DNA of 64,000 bases from positions 186,001-250,000 of the forward strand of contig NZ_CAKAKL010000002.1 of the NCBI RefSeq assembly GCF_916619195.1. The letters run 5' to 3'. A program made the translations under genes and the position numbers. Each line of letters begins with the position of its first letter. The stretch's first letter is position 1. This DNA comes from Inquilinus sp. Marseille-Q2685 (GTDB lineage Bacteria; Pseudomonadota; Alphaproteobacteria; DSM-16000; Inquilinaceae). The notes below the pieces were generated by a model. That model had not been told where the DNA came from. It was given only the letters and a program-made list of their open reading frames with translations, and ran no database searches. Positions 27,780 through 35,985 of this stretch are shown here, one piece after another.

Positions 27780-29007
27780 TGGCGCCTCCGGCCGCCATGG
27801 CGAAGCGCCGCTCGCTCGGCATCACCGCGGCCAGCAGGGCGGAGCACAGCGCCGCCGCCAGCATCGCCAGATAGATCGCCTGGAACGATCCGGTCGAGAC
27901 CTTCAGCCAGCCGCCGGCCATGTTGCCGACGATGCCGCCGAAGCCCAGGGCGATGTTGCCGAAGGCGAAGACCAGGGCCGATTTGCCGGTGCCGAAGACA
28001 TGGCCGATATAGGCCGGGACCAGGCCGAAGATGGCATAGAAGGCGAGGCCGAAGGCGACCACCGCCAGGTACAGGACCGGCAGGTTCCCGCCCGCCAGAG
28101 CGGCCTGCAGCAGCAGCAGGCAGGATCCGGCCAGGATCAGATAGGTCAGCACCATCGCCCAGCGCACGGTGATGCGGTCGGCCAGGGCGCCGATGGCAAA
28201 GCCGCCGACCATGCCGACGACGCCGATCACGCTCCAGGCCATCGCCGCCGCGCCCTGCGACAGCCCGACCTCGCCCTGCAGGAAGGTCGACAGATAGGTC
28301 TGGTAGGGCATGCAGGACAGGCCGTTCAGGAACATCATCAGCAGCACAGCCGCGGTCAGGCCGGGCGGCAGCGTCCGCAGCCGCCCGCCGATCGAGGCCC
28401 GGGGCACGGCCGCCTCCGCCACCGGTCTCTCACCGGCCGGCCGGCGCAGGCGCAGGAACCCGGCCAGCGCCAGCGCAGCGACGATCGCGCCGGTGGTGGC
28501 CCACAGGAAGCGCCAGCCTTCGGTCGCCAGGAAGCCGGTGATCAGCAGGCCGTTGACGAAGACGCCGTAGCTGGTGCCGGACGACATCAACCCCAGGGCC
28601 TTGCCCTGGTGCGACCGGGGCACGATCTCGCTCGACACCTCGACCATCGGCACCCAGATCGCTGCGGCGCATCCGCCCAGCACCGCCAGCAGCACACCCA
28701 TGGCGACGACATCCGTCACCAGGGCCAGCCCGCACAGGCAGGCGGCGCACACGGCGATCGACCCCAGGATCATCGGCAGGGCACCGAAGCGGACGGTCAG
28801 CAGACCGCTGAGCAGCGCGCACAGCATGAAGCCGGCCTGGACGAAGCCCGAGATCACGCCCATCGCGTCATAGGTGAACGGCAGGTCGCGCCGGATGGCC
28901 TCGACGATGGCCGGGAACAAGTACATCCCGAAACCGTAGGTCGAGGCGATGAAGGCGGTGAACAGGACGACCGCCTCGATGCTTCGTTTCCGCCCCGCGG
29001 AAGACAT
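27772..29007 (-). CDS. MFS transporter
   Basis: 411 residues with 12 predicted membrane helices. The opening RSIEAVVLFTAFIASTYGFG and the ALADRITVRW loop resemble YbfB/OxlT-type MFS carriers rather than DHA2 exporters. It is the fourth gene of the speD operon, 10 bases behind the first methyltransferase and overlapping the second by 8. It most simply moves the product or a precursor of this pathway across the inner membrane. Direction cannot be read from sequence. Confidence 0.88.
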   Translation of the reverse strand: MSSAGRKRSIEAVVLFTAFIASTYGFGMYLFPAIVEAIRRDLPFTYDAMGVISGFVQAGFMLCALLSGLLTVRFGALPMILGSIAVCAACLCGLALVTDVVAMGVLLAVLGGCAAAIWVPMVEVSSEIVPRSHQGKALGLMSSGTSYGVFVNGLLITGFLATEGWRFLWATTGAIVAALALAGFLRLRRPAGERPVAEAAVPRASIGGRLRTLPPGLTAAVLLMMFLNGLSCMPYQTYLSTFLQGEVGLSQGAAAMAWSVIGVVGMVGGFAIGALADRITVRWAMVLTYLILAGSCLLLLQAALAGGNLPVLYLAVVAFGLAFYAIFGLVPAYIGHVFGTGKSALVFAFGNIALGFGGIVGNMAGGWLKVSTGSFQAIYLAMLAAALCSALLAAVMPSERRFAMAAGGASA

Positions 29008-29017
29008 GGCCTTCCTC

Positions 29018-29803
29018 CTACCGGCCGGCGGCCGGACCGCGTCGATAGAGGGCGATCAGCCGGGGCGAATCGCCGGTGAAATCCGATCCGTCGTAGTCGC
29101 CATGGACGGCCTCGACCGCCATGCCGTCGGGCCGGGCGTCGTCGATCCAGCCGCGGCTATAGCGATGCAGGCGCATGCCGGCCGCCCAGTCCTCGGCGAC
29201 GCGGCCGCCCTGCAACACCCGGTACTGCAGGTCGAACCGGATCGACATCCCGTCATGGTGCTGCGCCGATTGCCGGACCAGCTGCGACCCGTCCGACAGC
29301 GTCCGGATCCAGTCGGTGGCCCAGACCCCGTCGGTCCGGGCCGGGTCGTAATAGTCCGGGTCCGGCGCCCCGCCTGGCACCGGTAGGAAGGTGGCGAGGT
29401 CGACGGCCAGCCGGCCGCCGGGCGCGACATGCGCCGCGGCCGCGGCCAGGGCTTGGCGGCCTTCCTCCGGCGGCAGCAGTTGCAGCGCCTCGCGCGGGAT
29501 CAGCGCCAGGTCGAAGCGCTCCTCCAGCCGCAGCTCCCGCATGTCGGCGACCCGGCCACGGATCCGGCCGCCATGGCCCTCGCGCTCCAGCGCCGCAACG
29601 GTCCGCGCCACCATCTCCGGCTCGAGGTCGACCACGGTCAGCCGCCCGGCATATGGGGCGATCCGCAGCGACAGGCGGCCGGCGCCGCAGGGCACCTCGA
29701 GCACGCTCGGGGCCGCTTGGCCGACCAGGCCGAGGATGAAGCCGACGTCGCGCTCCTCCGTGTATTCGACGTCGTAGACCGCCGCGCGCCGGCTATACGG
29801 CAT
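29018..29803 (-). CDS. SAM-dependent methyltransferase
   Basis: 261 residues. Motif I is VLEVPCGAGRLSLRIA (34-49), then LTVVDLEPEMVARTV (acidic D59), and FDLALIPREALQLL for post-I. A C-terminal half rich in beta strands (FDLQYRVLQGGRVAEDWAAG) resembles methyltransferase 11/25 members. Start MPYSRRAAVY lies inside the end of the upstream dehydrogenase gene (11-base overlap), a sign of coupled translation; the longer frame would run far into that gene. In this operon it may alkylate the dehydrogenase product. SAM or decarboxylated SAM are both possible donors. Confidence 0.82.
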   Translation of the reverse strand: MPYSRRAAVYDVEYTEERDVGFILGLVGQAAPSVLEVPCGAGRLSLRIAPYAGRLTVVDLEPEMVARTVAALEREGHGGRIRGRVADMRELRLEERFDLALIPREALQLLPPEEGRQALAAAAAHVAPGGRLAVDLATFLPVPGGAPDPDYYDPARTDGVWATDWIRTLSDGSQLVRQSAQHHDGMSIRFDLQYRVLQGGRVAEDWAAGMRLHRYSRGWIDDARPDGMAVEAVHGDYDGSDFTGDSPRLIALYRRGPAAGR

Positions 29804-30911
29804 CCGCCAGCCCGCCTTCGACCATCTCGATGTGCCGCCGCACCTCCGGATGGACGACCACGCCGCCGGCGACGACGCAGCCGTTGCGCGACACCGGGTC
29901 GGCCACGCCGTCATGGACGTCCCGCGCCAGGTCCATCAGGTAGCGCCAGACATTGGCGCTGGTGGCCCGGGCGGCGGTCAGCGGCACCGAGGCCGGCATC
30001 GCGTCGATCTTGCAGTGCAGGACGCCGTGCCGGACGTAGAACGGGGCGTCATAGGTGGTCAGGTGGCTGAAGCTGGGCATGTAGCCGCTGCCGTAGCCGC
30101 AGGTGACGTCGACGATCACCGATCCCGGCTTCATCCGCCGCACCAGCTCCTCGTCCAGCATCGGCGGGGTGTCGTAAGTCGAGATCAGGATGGCGCCGAC
30201 CACGACATCCGCCTCCAGCACCGCACGCTCGAAGGCCTCGCGTTCGTTGAGGAGGCAACGGACACTGGCCGGCATCCCCGCCGTGAACCGGCGCAGCCCC
30301 TCCCAGCGGGTGCCGAAGACCGTCACCTCCGCCCCCATCGACGCCGCCAGCCGCGCCGCGCCGCCGCCGGCATTGCCGTAGCCTATGACCACGACCTTGG
30401 GCCGCGGCGCCCCCGGCACATCCGACAGCAGCACGCCGCTGCCGCCCATATGCGCCTGCAGATGATAGGCGGCCAGCAGGATCGCCAGCTTGCCGGAGAT
30501 CTCGTTGTCGGACACCGGCACGGGAAAGTCGCCGCGTTCGGTCCGGAAGAATTCCAGCGCATAGCCCGACATGCCGCTGCCGCGCATCGCCTCGACCAGC
30601 GCCAGGTTGCCCTCGGCGTGCATGAAGCTGGCCAGGTGCAGGCCCGGCCGGAAATGACGGTATTCCTCCGGCCCCGGGGGCTTGTACTTGAACACGACGT
30701 CCGAGCCCGACCAGGCCGTGGCGCCGTCGACGATGCTCGCGCCAGCCGCCGCATAGGCCTGGTCGGGGAAGCCGGCGGCGACGCCGGCCTCGGCCTCGAC
30801 CAGGACGCGGTAGCCGCGCCGCGTGAACTCGCCCACCGCATCCGGCAGCAGGATCACGCGCTTCTCGCCGCTCCGCCGCTCCTTGAGGATGGAGACCGAC
30901 CGCTCAGCCAT
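29793..30911 (-). CDS. Alanine dehydrogenase/PNT family oxidoreductase
   Basis: 372 residues with the AlaDH/PNT two-domain plan. The N-terminal domain has ILKERRSGEKRVILLPDAVG (8-27), KYKPPGPEEYRHFRPG (75-90, catalytic-type lysine) and SFMHAEGN with H98 at the catalytic histidine position. The NAD domain has VVVIGYGNAGGGAARLAASM (173-192). Relatives include alanine dehydrogenase, lysine dehydrogenases and N5-carboxyethylornithine synthase, which joins pyruvate to ornithine. The start overlaps the speD stop by 8 bases. With SpeD and two methyltransferases it suggests a tailored amino acid or polyamine product; the exact reaction is unknown. Confidence 0.85.
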   Translation of the reverse strand: MAERSVSILKERRSGEKRVILLPDAVGEFTRRGYRVLVEAEAGVAAGFPDQAYAAAGASIVDGATAWSGSDVVFKYKPPGPEEYRHFRPGLHLASFMHAEGNLALVEAMRGSGMSGYALEFFRTERGDFPVPVSDNEISGKLAILLAAYHLQAHMGGSGVLLSDVPGAPRPKVVVIGYGNAGGGAARLAASMGAEVTVFGTRWEGLRRFTAGMPASVRCLLNEREAFERAVLEADVVVGAILISTYDTPPMLDEELVRRMKPGSVIVDVTCGYGSGYMPSFSHLTTYDAPFYVRHGVLHCKIDAMPASVPLTAARATSANVWRYLMDLARDVHDGVADPVSRNGCVVAGGVVVHPEVRRHIEMVEGGLADAV

Positions 30912-31293
30912 GGCTGCGCACTCCCCTGGCATGTTCGGTGACATGCGTGTCGGTCGGCAGGAAGGACTGCTTCAGCGACGCGATGGCGCGATGCGGGTCC
31001 GCCTTGCCGCAGACGAAGACGTCGACGGCGGCGTAGCTCAGCTCCGGCCAGGAATGGATGCTGATATGGGATTCGGCCAGCATCAGGATCCCGGTGACTC
31101 CCATGCCTTCGCCGAAATGATGCAGGTTGGCTTTGAGGACCGTCGCCCCGGCCGCGCGGGCGGCATCGATCAGCGCGGTTTCGACCTCGCCCGGATCGTC
31201 GATCCGGCTGCAACCCCAGAATTCGGCCAATACGTGCCGCCCCAGGCCTGCAGCCCGGCTGGTCACGGCAGTCACCTCCGCGTGATCGTGCAT
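30904..31293 (-). CDS. speD: S-adenosylmethionine decarboxylase proenzyme (SpeD-like)
   Basis: 129 residues, class 1b prokaryotic type. It self-cleaves between E74 and S75 in AESHISIHSWPE to make the pyruvoyl cofactor; the processing/catalytic His80 and Cys95 keep the spacing of known enzymes (S, +5 H, +20 C). It makes decarboxylated SAM, the aminopropyl donor. No spermidine synthase (SpeE) is adjacent, and the gene heads an operon with a dehydrogenase, two methyltransferases, a transporter and an MttB-like protein. Some SpeD homologues are known to have become ornithine or arginine decarboxylases, so the substrate should be considered open. GGAGG lies 6 bases before the ATG. Confidence 0.9.
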   Translation of the reverse strand: MHDHAEVTAVTSRAAGLGRHVLAEFWGCSRIDDPGEVETALIDAARAAGATVLKANLHHFGEGMGVTGILMLAESHISIHSWPELSYAAVDVFVCGKADPHRAIASLKQSFLPTDTHVTEHARGVRSHG

Positions 31294-31298
31294 CGTAT

Positions 31299-31354
31299 GC
31301 CTCCGTGGCCCGCTTGTTGCGCGGGCTGTGTTGTCTTGCGCCTGAAATGAGGCG
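31299..31354 (-). promoter_or_regulatory. speD leader with two hairpins next to the ribosome site
   Basis: On the minus strand CGCCT-CATTTC-AGGCG (31339-31354) is followed 12 bases later by GCCCGC-GCAACAA-GCGGGC (31308-31326), and then the GGAGG ribosome site about 3 bases on. A stable hairpin so close to the Shine-Dalgarno could control translation. It does not match a SAM or SAH riboswitch pattern I know. Confidence 0.4.
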
Positions 31355-31480
31355 TCCCGGATGCTGTATCGCTGCGCTTATCTATGCGGGCCCCGGGTCA
31401 ACCTGACGGACGATACCGGGCGCCTGATGGGCCCTCTGTCCTAACCCCGCCCCGCGATGTTCCCGGCGCGGCGTCACCGG

Positions 31481-31906
31481 TCAGTCGGTCGGGCCGGCGG
31501 ACAAGCCTGGAATCGACTCCGGCCAGCGCGGCAGGTCATCGGCGATCCGGTAGTAGGCGCCCTTGTCGGCCGTAAACGCATGCGCCATCAGCGACAGCCC
31601 GGTGGCGCCGTCCAGCGTGCCGGCGCAGATGCTGATCCGGCTGGTGCGGGCCGCCAGCCGCCGCCAGAACAGGCTGCTGCCGCAGTCGCCGCAGAAGCCG
31701 CGCTCGGCCTCGGGCGAGGAGCGGTACCAGCGCAGCGTACGGTCGCTCTCCAGCACCAGGTCGCCGGCGGCGCAGGCGGTGAAGGCGGCGAAATGGCCGG
31801 AAGTGCGGCGGCACTGGCCGCAATGGCAGGCCACCACTTGGCGCAGCGGCCCCGTCACCCGATAGCGCACCCCGCCGCACAGGCAGCCGCCGGTCCGGTC
31901 CGTCAT
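31481..31906 (-). CDS. GFA family (CENP-V/glutathione-dependent formaldehyde-activating) protein
   Basis: 141 residues. The zinc-ligand cysteines of the GFA fold are in CLCGGVRY (8-15), [11 protein letters not shown] (27-37) and [14 protein letters not shown]-type proteins include glutathione-dependent formaldehyde-activating enzyme, but most family members have unknown substrates. The gene lies alone between the speD leader and the ribH2 riboswitch region. Start [12 protein letters not shown] is the usual N-terminus; an upstream extension is not similar to the family. Confidence 0.88.
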   Translation of the reverse strand: MTDRTGGCLCGGVRYRVTGPLRQVVACHCGQCRRTSGHFAAFTACAAGDLVLESDRTLRWYRSSPEAERGFCGDCGSSLFWRRLAARTSRISICAGTLDGATGLSLMAHAFTADKGAYYRIADDLPRWPESIPGLSAGPTD

Positions 31907-32082
31907 CGCTTGCCTCCCCCGATCGCCAGGCCGCCAGGATGCGGCGGACGGGGCGGAGCGACTGTGCCGGACCCGTCCGGCGATGTCGCAGGCGCGCCAC
32001 CGCCATGTCGCGTCCGGCCTTGCCAAGCCTCCGCGGCCTTCCGATATTCGACGCAGCCGTCCGGATCCCCCGGGCGGCGGAC

Positions 32083-32234
32083 GTTCTCAGGGCGGGGTGG
32101 AAGTCCCCACCGGCGGTGATGGCATGGCCCAAGGGCCGTGCACGAGCCCGCGAGCGCCTGCCGGGCGACCGGCAGGGTCAGCAGATTCGGTGCGATTCCG
32201 AAGCCGACGGTCACAGTCCGGATGAAAGAGAACG
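32083..32234 (+). promoter_or_regulatory. FMN riboswitch (RFN element)
   Basis: The conserved RFN sequence blocks are present in order: GTTCTCAGGGCGGGGTG at the 5' side, CCCCACCGGCGGT, AGCCCGCGAGCG, GTCAGCAGATTCGGTG, CCGACGGT, and AGTCCGGATGAAAGAGAAC closing the P1 stem. RFN elements bind FMN and repress riboflavin synthesis or transport. This one ends about 77 bases before ribH. The spacing would suit translational or transcriptional control; no terminator is obvious. Confidence 0.96.
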
Positions 32235-32310
32235 GGGACGGCAGGCCGGGCGCGAATCCCGGTGGTCGGTCCCGTATGCCCTGATTCTGGTCCGTTGCAT
32301 GAGGATGACC

Positions 32311-32808
32311 ATGAATCAGCCCCAGTCTTCTTCCCGCACCGACGCGCCCCGCATCGCCTTCATCCAGGCGTGCTGGCACCGCGACATCGTCGACCAGTGC
32401 AAGACCGCCTTCCTGGCGGAGATCGCCCAGGCGGGCGCCTCGGCGCCGGAGGTCGACCTGTTCGAAGTGCCGGGCGTGTTCGAGATCCCGCTGCACGCCC
32501 AGCTGCTGGCCAAGTCCGGCCGCTACGACGCCATCGTCGCCACCGGCTTCATCGTCGACGGCGGCATCTACCGGCACGAATTCGTGTCGACCGCAGTGAT
32601 CGACGCGCTGATGCGGGTGCAGCTCGACACCGAGGTGCCGGTGCTCTCCGCGGTGCTGACGCCGCAGCGCTTCCACGAGCACGAGGCCCACGCCGCCTTC
32701 TTCCGCGAGCATTTCCTGGTCAAGGGCAAGGAGGCGGCGGAGGCCGCGCTCAAGACCATCGCCGCGGTGGCGAAGCTGCGCGGACAGGGGCTGCGGGCGG
32801 CGGCCTGA
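32311..32808 (+). CDS. ribH: 6,7-dimethyl-8-ribityllumazine synthase, type II (RibH2)
   Basis: 165 residues. The lumazine synthase core reads [20 protein letters not shown], then [34 protein letters not shown] and [19 protein letters not shown], with the catalytic His in RHEFV. The WHRDIVDQ and FHEHEAH segments match the decameric RibH2 type known from Brucella and Mesorhizobium rather than icosahedral RibH1. It condenses the ribitylamino-pyrimidine with dihydroxybutanone phosphate in riboflavin synthesis. No other rib gene is adjacent. The third of three close ATG codons (32311) has the best Shine-Dalgarno distance. Confidence 0.94.
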   Translation: MNQPQSSSRTDAPRIAFIQACWHRDIVDQCKTAFLAEIAQAGASAPEVDLFEVPGVFEIPLHAQLLAKSGRYDAIVATGFIVDGGIYRHEFVSTAVIDALMRVQLDTEVPVLSAVLTPQRFHEHEAHAAFFREHFLVKGKEAAEAALKTIAAVAKLRGQGLRAAA

Positions 32809-32816
32809 GCGACACG

Positions 32817-32858
32817 CTGCACAGATCGGGCTCGCTTGTTGCGACCCGATCTGTGCAG
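32817..32858. terminator. Bidirectional terminator hairpin
   Basis: A 14-bp perfect stem, CTGCACAGATCGGG (32817-32830) with CCCGATCTGTGCAG (32845-32858), is extended inside by TCGC/GCGA. It lies between the converging ribH and rsmD genes. No long T-run follows on either side, but a stem this strong, placed exactly at the convergence, fits a two-way terminator. Confidence 0.7.
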
Positions 32859-32865
32859 CCGTCCG

Positions 32866-33432
32866 CTACCCCGCCACCCGGCCGAAGCCGATGCGGGCGA
32901 TGCCGTAGCGGCGTTCGTCCAGCAGGGTGAGGCCCTCCACCGGCGGCTCGTCGGCGGCGGTCTCGGCCACCACCAGGCAGCCGGGCGCCAGCCAGCCGGC
33001 GGCGGACAGCGCCTTGATCGCCGGGCCGACCAGCGCCTGGCGGTAGGGCGGGTCGAGGAACAGCAGCGTCGCCTGCGCCCGCGCCGGCGGTGGCTTCAAC
33101 GCGTCGGCGCGCAGCAGATGCGCGCGGGTCGTCTCACCCAGTGCTTCGGCGTTCTTGCGGGCGAAGCCCAGCGCCGCGGCCGAGCTGTCGAACAGCCAGG
33201 CCTCGGCGGCGCCGCGCGACAGCGCCTCGAAGGCCAGCGCCCCGGTGCCGGCGAAGGCGTCCAGCACCACGGCGCCGGCCACCGCGTCGCCGCCGTCGGG
33301 GCCGTAGCCGGCATGGGCCAGGATGTTGAACACCGCCTCGCGCACCCGGTCGCTCGTTGGCCGGGTGGCGCGGTCCGGCGGGGCGGCGAGGGCACGGCCC
33401 CTATGACGGCCGGCGACGAGGCGCAGGGGCAT
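32866..33432 (-). CDS. rsmD: 16S rRNA (guanine(966)-N2)-methyltransferase RsmD
   Basis: 188 residues. It starts with MPLRLVAGRHRGRALAAPP and TRPTSDRVREAVFNIL, the RsmD opening. Motif I is VVLDAFAGTGALAFEALSRGA, and the catalytic LLFLDPPYRQ (NPPY-type) follows. It methylates N2 of G966 in 16S rRNA. Its start lies 32 bases inside the end of the rluB-like gene, so the two are co-translated. Confidence 0.93.
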   Translation of the reverse strand: MPLRLVAGRHRGRALAAPPDRATRPTSDRVREAVFNILAHAGYGPDGGDAVAGAVVLDAFAGTGALAFEALSRGAAEAWLFDSSAAALGFARKNAEALGETTRAHLLRADALKPPPARAQATLLFLDPPYRQALVGPAIKALSAAGWLAPGCLVVAETAADEPPVEGLTLLDERRYGIARIGFGRVAG

Positions 33433-34366
33433 GGCGGGGGGCGGGGCCCGTCGCGGGCCTGGAGCCTGTCGGCTTGGTCGGGGACGGTTTGGCGGGCGCC
33501 GGCTTGCGGGTCGGCCGCTCCTCCTCATGGGTCTCCAGCCAGCGGCCCAGCTGGTCGCGCAGCACCGACGCCTTGATCTCCTCGGCCTCACCCTTCTCCA
33601 GCGTGCCCAGCTGGAACGGGCCGTAGGCGACGCGGATCAGCCGGTTCACGTTGAGGCCGATCGCCTCCATCACCTTGCGCACCTCGCGGTTCTTGCCCTC
33701 GCGCAGGGTGACGGTCAGCCAGGCATTGGCGCCCTGCACCTTGTCCAGCGCCGCCTCGATCGGGCCGTAATGGACGCCGGAGACGGTGATGCCCTTGGCG
33801 AGGCCCGCCAGCTTCACGGGATCGGGGGTGCCGTGCACCCGCACGCGGTAACGGCGCGGCCAGCCGGTCGACGGCAGCTCCAGCCGGCGCGACAGCTCGC
33901 CGTCATTGGTCAGCAGCAGCAGGCCTTCGCTGTTCAGGTCCAGCCGGCCGATCGAGACCACGCGCGGCAGCCCCTCCGGCAGGTTGTCGAACACGGTCTG
34001 CCGGCCCTGCGGGTCGGACCGGGTGGTCACCAGCCCGGCCGGCTTGTGGTAGCGCCACAGCCGGGTGCGCTCGGGCTCCGGCACCGGCTGGCCGTCGACG
34101 GTCAGGACGGATCCGGGCGGCACCACCACAGCCGGCGTCTCCAGCACCTTGCCGTCCAGCGCCACGCGGCCCTCGGCGATCCAGCGCTCGGCCTCGCGGC
34201 GGGAGCACATCCCGGCCCGGGCCAGCACCTTGGCGACGCGCTCGCCGTCCTTCTCGCCGCCGTCCTTGAAGGTGGCTTTCGGTTTCCCGGCGGGCATCGC
34301 GGCGCCTGTCGCGGCCGGGGCGCCCGCCGTCTTCCCGACGGTGGTCTTGGGGTCACTCTTGCTCAT
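33401..34366 (-). CDS. 23S rRNA pseudouridine synthase, RluB/RsuA family
   Basis: 321 residues. An S4 RNA-binding domain (ERVAKVLARAGMCSRREAER, about 42-61) is followed by the RsuA/RluB catalytic domain with GRLDLNSEGLLLLTNDGELS, where the aspartate of GRLD is catalytic. The N-terminal 40 residues and C-terminal 40 (Pro/Lys/Arg-rich: RPTRKPAPAKPSPTKP) are low-complexity tails. Such enzymes modify uridines in 23S or 16S rRNA. The C-terminal tail coding region overlaps rsmD by 32 bases. The specific target uridine is not determined. Confidence 0.92.
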   Translation of the reverse strand: MSKSDPKTTVGKTAGAPAATGAAMPAGKPKATFKDGGEKDGERVAKVLARAGMCSRREAERWIAEGRVALDGKVLETPAVVVPPGSVLTVDGQPVPEPERTRLWRYHKPAGLVTTRSDPQGRQTVFDNLPEGLPRVVSIGRLDLNSEGLLLLTNDGELSRRLELPSTGWPRRYRVRVHGTPDPVKLAGLAKGITVSGVHYGPIEAALDKVQGANAWLTVTLREGKNREVRKVMEAIGLNVNRLIRVAYGPFQLGTLEKGEAEEIKASVLRDQLGRWLETHEEERPTRKPAPAKPSPTKPTGSRPATGPAPRHAPAPRRRPS

Positions 34367-34426
34367 CGCCCTTGTCTAGCGCGAAGCGCCCGGCCAGGGT
34401 TAGCGCGAAACTCGAGGATCTGACCC

Positions 34427-34924
34427 GTGCCCGTCGACCCGCCAATTCTGTCCCCCCTCGACCCCGCCGCCGACCCGGCCGAGGCGTATATGCGCCTGGC
34501 GCTGGACGAGGCGGCAGCTGCGGCCGCGCGGGGCGAGGTGCCGGTCGGCGCGGTGCTGGTCGAGGCCGCGACCGGCGCGGTGCTGGCGAAGGCCGGCAAT
34601 AGGGTGGAGGAGCTGGCGGACCCGACCGCCCACGCGGAGGTGCTGGCGATCCGCGAGGCCGGGCGGCGGCGCGGCCGGCCGCGGCTGCCGGATTGCGACC
34701 TCTACGTCACGCTCGAGCCCTGCGCGCTCTGCGCCGGCGCCATCTCCTTCGCCCGCATCCGCCGGGTGGTGTTCGCCGCCCTCGACCCGAAGGGCGGCGC
34801 GGTGCTGCACGGCCCGCGCTTCTTCGAGCAGAAGACCTGCCACCACCGCCCCCAGGTGGAGCAGGCGCCGGGTGCGGAGGAAGCAGGCGAGCTGCTGCGA
34901 GCGTTCTTCCGGGCGCGGCGGTAG
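34427..34924 (+). CDS. tadA: tRNA-specific adenosine deaminase TadA
   Basis: 165 residues. The zinc site is complete: HAE (H69, E71) in PTAHAEVLAIREA and PCALC (C99, C102) in VTLEPCALCAGAISFARI. TadA converts A34 to inosine in tRNA-Arg(ACG), an essential wobble modification. A GTG start with GAGG upstream is used. It is divergent from the rluB-like gene, with 60 bp between them. Confidence 0.93.
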   Translation: MPVDPPILSPLDPAADPAEAYMRLALDEAAAAAARGEVPVGAVLVEAATGAVLAKAGNRVEELADPTAHAEVLAIREAGRRRGRPRLPDCDLYVTLEPCALCAGAISFARIRRVVFAALDPKGGAVLHGPRFFEQKTCHHRPQVEQAPGAEEAGELLRAFFRARR

Positions 34925-34950
34925 GGGGCGGCGGAGCCTTCACTTTTCGT

Positions 34951-34978
34951 CGTCATTCCCGCTTTCGCGGGAATGACG
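34951..34978. repeat. REP-like inverted repeat/terminator
   Basis: CGTCATTCCCGC (34951-34962) and GCGGGAATGACG (34967-34978) form a 12-bp perfect stem with a TTTC loop between converging tadA and phzF. The CGTCATTCCCGC...GCGGGAATGACG sequence is a widespread short dispersed repeat in proteobacteria, as I recall; here it may double as terminator. I see no second copy in the window. Confidence 0.6.
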
Positions 34979-35001
34979 AAGGAGGGGAAAGGTTAACGCC
35001 C

Positions 35002-35919
35002 CTAAACCTCCGCCTCGCCCTTCAACACAGGGATGCAGCCGCCGCCGACGGTGGAGCGAATGCCGTCCGTGGCGCGGCGGGCGGCGACGCGCAGCAGGCT
35101 CGGGCGGCCCATCTCGACGCCCTGGACGATCTCGGCCTGCCCGGCCTCGGCACCGGACAGCGACAGCAGCAGGGCACCCAGCGTGGCGTTGGCGCTGCCG
35201 GTCGCCGGGTCCTCATAGGTGCCGGACAAGGGCGCGAACATCCGGGCGCGGATCCTGGCCCCGCCCGGCGCGGCGATGTCCGGCGCGGCCGGGTCGCGGG
35301 CGTAGAGATGCAGCGACAGGCGCCGCTCCACCTTCGGGAACTGCTCCTGGGTGCGGCGGAAGGCGGCGACGTCCGGGGTGGCGCGGGTCAGCGCCTCGCC
35401 GTTCACCTCCACCAGCACGAAGGGGATGCCGACCGAGGCCAGCACCGGCTGGTGCGCCCTGGTGATCACGTCGGACGGCGCCAGGCCGGCACAGGCGGCG
35501 ATCGCCTCGGCCGGCAGCTCCATCAGCGTCGACAGCGGCTGCGGCGCGGCGATCACCGCGCCGGTCACGGCCCCGGCCGCGTCGCGCTCGACCCGCACCT
35601 CGACCAGTCCGGACAGCTCCTCGAACAGCAGCACGCCGTCGCGGTCCAGCCCGTGCCGGGCCAGGACGCAGCCGGTGCCGACATTGGGATGGCCCGCGAA
35701 GGGCATCTCGTAGGTCCGGTTGAAGATCCGCACCCGCGCCGTGTGCGCCGGGTCCTCCGGCGGCAGCACGAAGGTCGTCTCGCTCAGGTTGAACTCGGCG
35801 GCCAGAGACTGCATCTCGCCGTCCGACAGGCCGCGCGCATCGGGGAACACCGCCAGTTGGTTGCCGCCGAAGCGGCGGTCGGTGAACACGTCCACGGTCT
35901 CGAAGGCGAAGCGGCGCAT
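35002..35919 (-). CDS. PhzF family isomerase/epimerase-like protein
   Basis: 305 residues. Family marks are [20 protein letters not shown] with the GNQ turn, [12 protein letters not shown] with the catalytic-type glutamate, [15 protein letters not shown], and [20 protein letters not shown] near the C-terminus. PhzF isomerises a phenazine precursor; most homologues, including this isolated one, have unknown substrates. It is divergent from an ArsR regulator only 66 bp away, whose operator could control both. Confidence 0.9.
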   Translation of the reverse strand: MRRFAFETVDVFTDRRFGGNQLAVFPDARGLSDGEMQSLAAEFNLSETTFVLPPEDPAHTARVRIFNRTYEMPFAGHPNVGTGCVLARHGLDRDGVLLFEELSGLVEVRVERDAAGAVTGAVIAAPQPLSTLMELPAEAIAACAGLAPSDVITRAHQPVLASVGIPFVLVEVNGEALTRATPDVAAFRRTQEQFPKVERRLSLHLYARDPAAPDIAAPGGARIRARMFAPLSGTYEDPATGSANATLGALLLSLSGAEAGQAEIVQGVEMGRPSLLRVAARRATDGIRSTVGGGCIPVLKGEAEV

Positions 35920-35951
35920 CACGGCCTCCTGTCGGATCAAGGCCCCGAGTC

Positions 35952-35977
35952 TTGACAGGAGTTTGCCCTTTGGCAAA
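35952..35977 (+). promoter_or_regulatory. Candidate ArsR operator/promoter
   Basis: TTGACA (35952-35957) resembles a perfect -35. TTTGCC-CTTT-GGCAAA (35962-35977) is an inverted repeat inside the phzF/arsR spacer. It ends 8 bases before the arsR ATG. ArsR-type repressors bind such sites in their own promoters. The -10 is unclear, and the mRNA may be nearly leaderless. Confidence 0.45.
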
Positions 35978-35985
35978 GTGCCGAA

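Noticed and set aside
31299-31480. SAM or SAH riboswitch upstream of speD
   Set aside because: Known conserved blocks are absent; only simple hairpins are seen.
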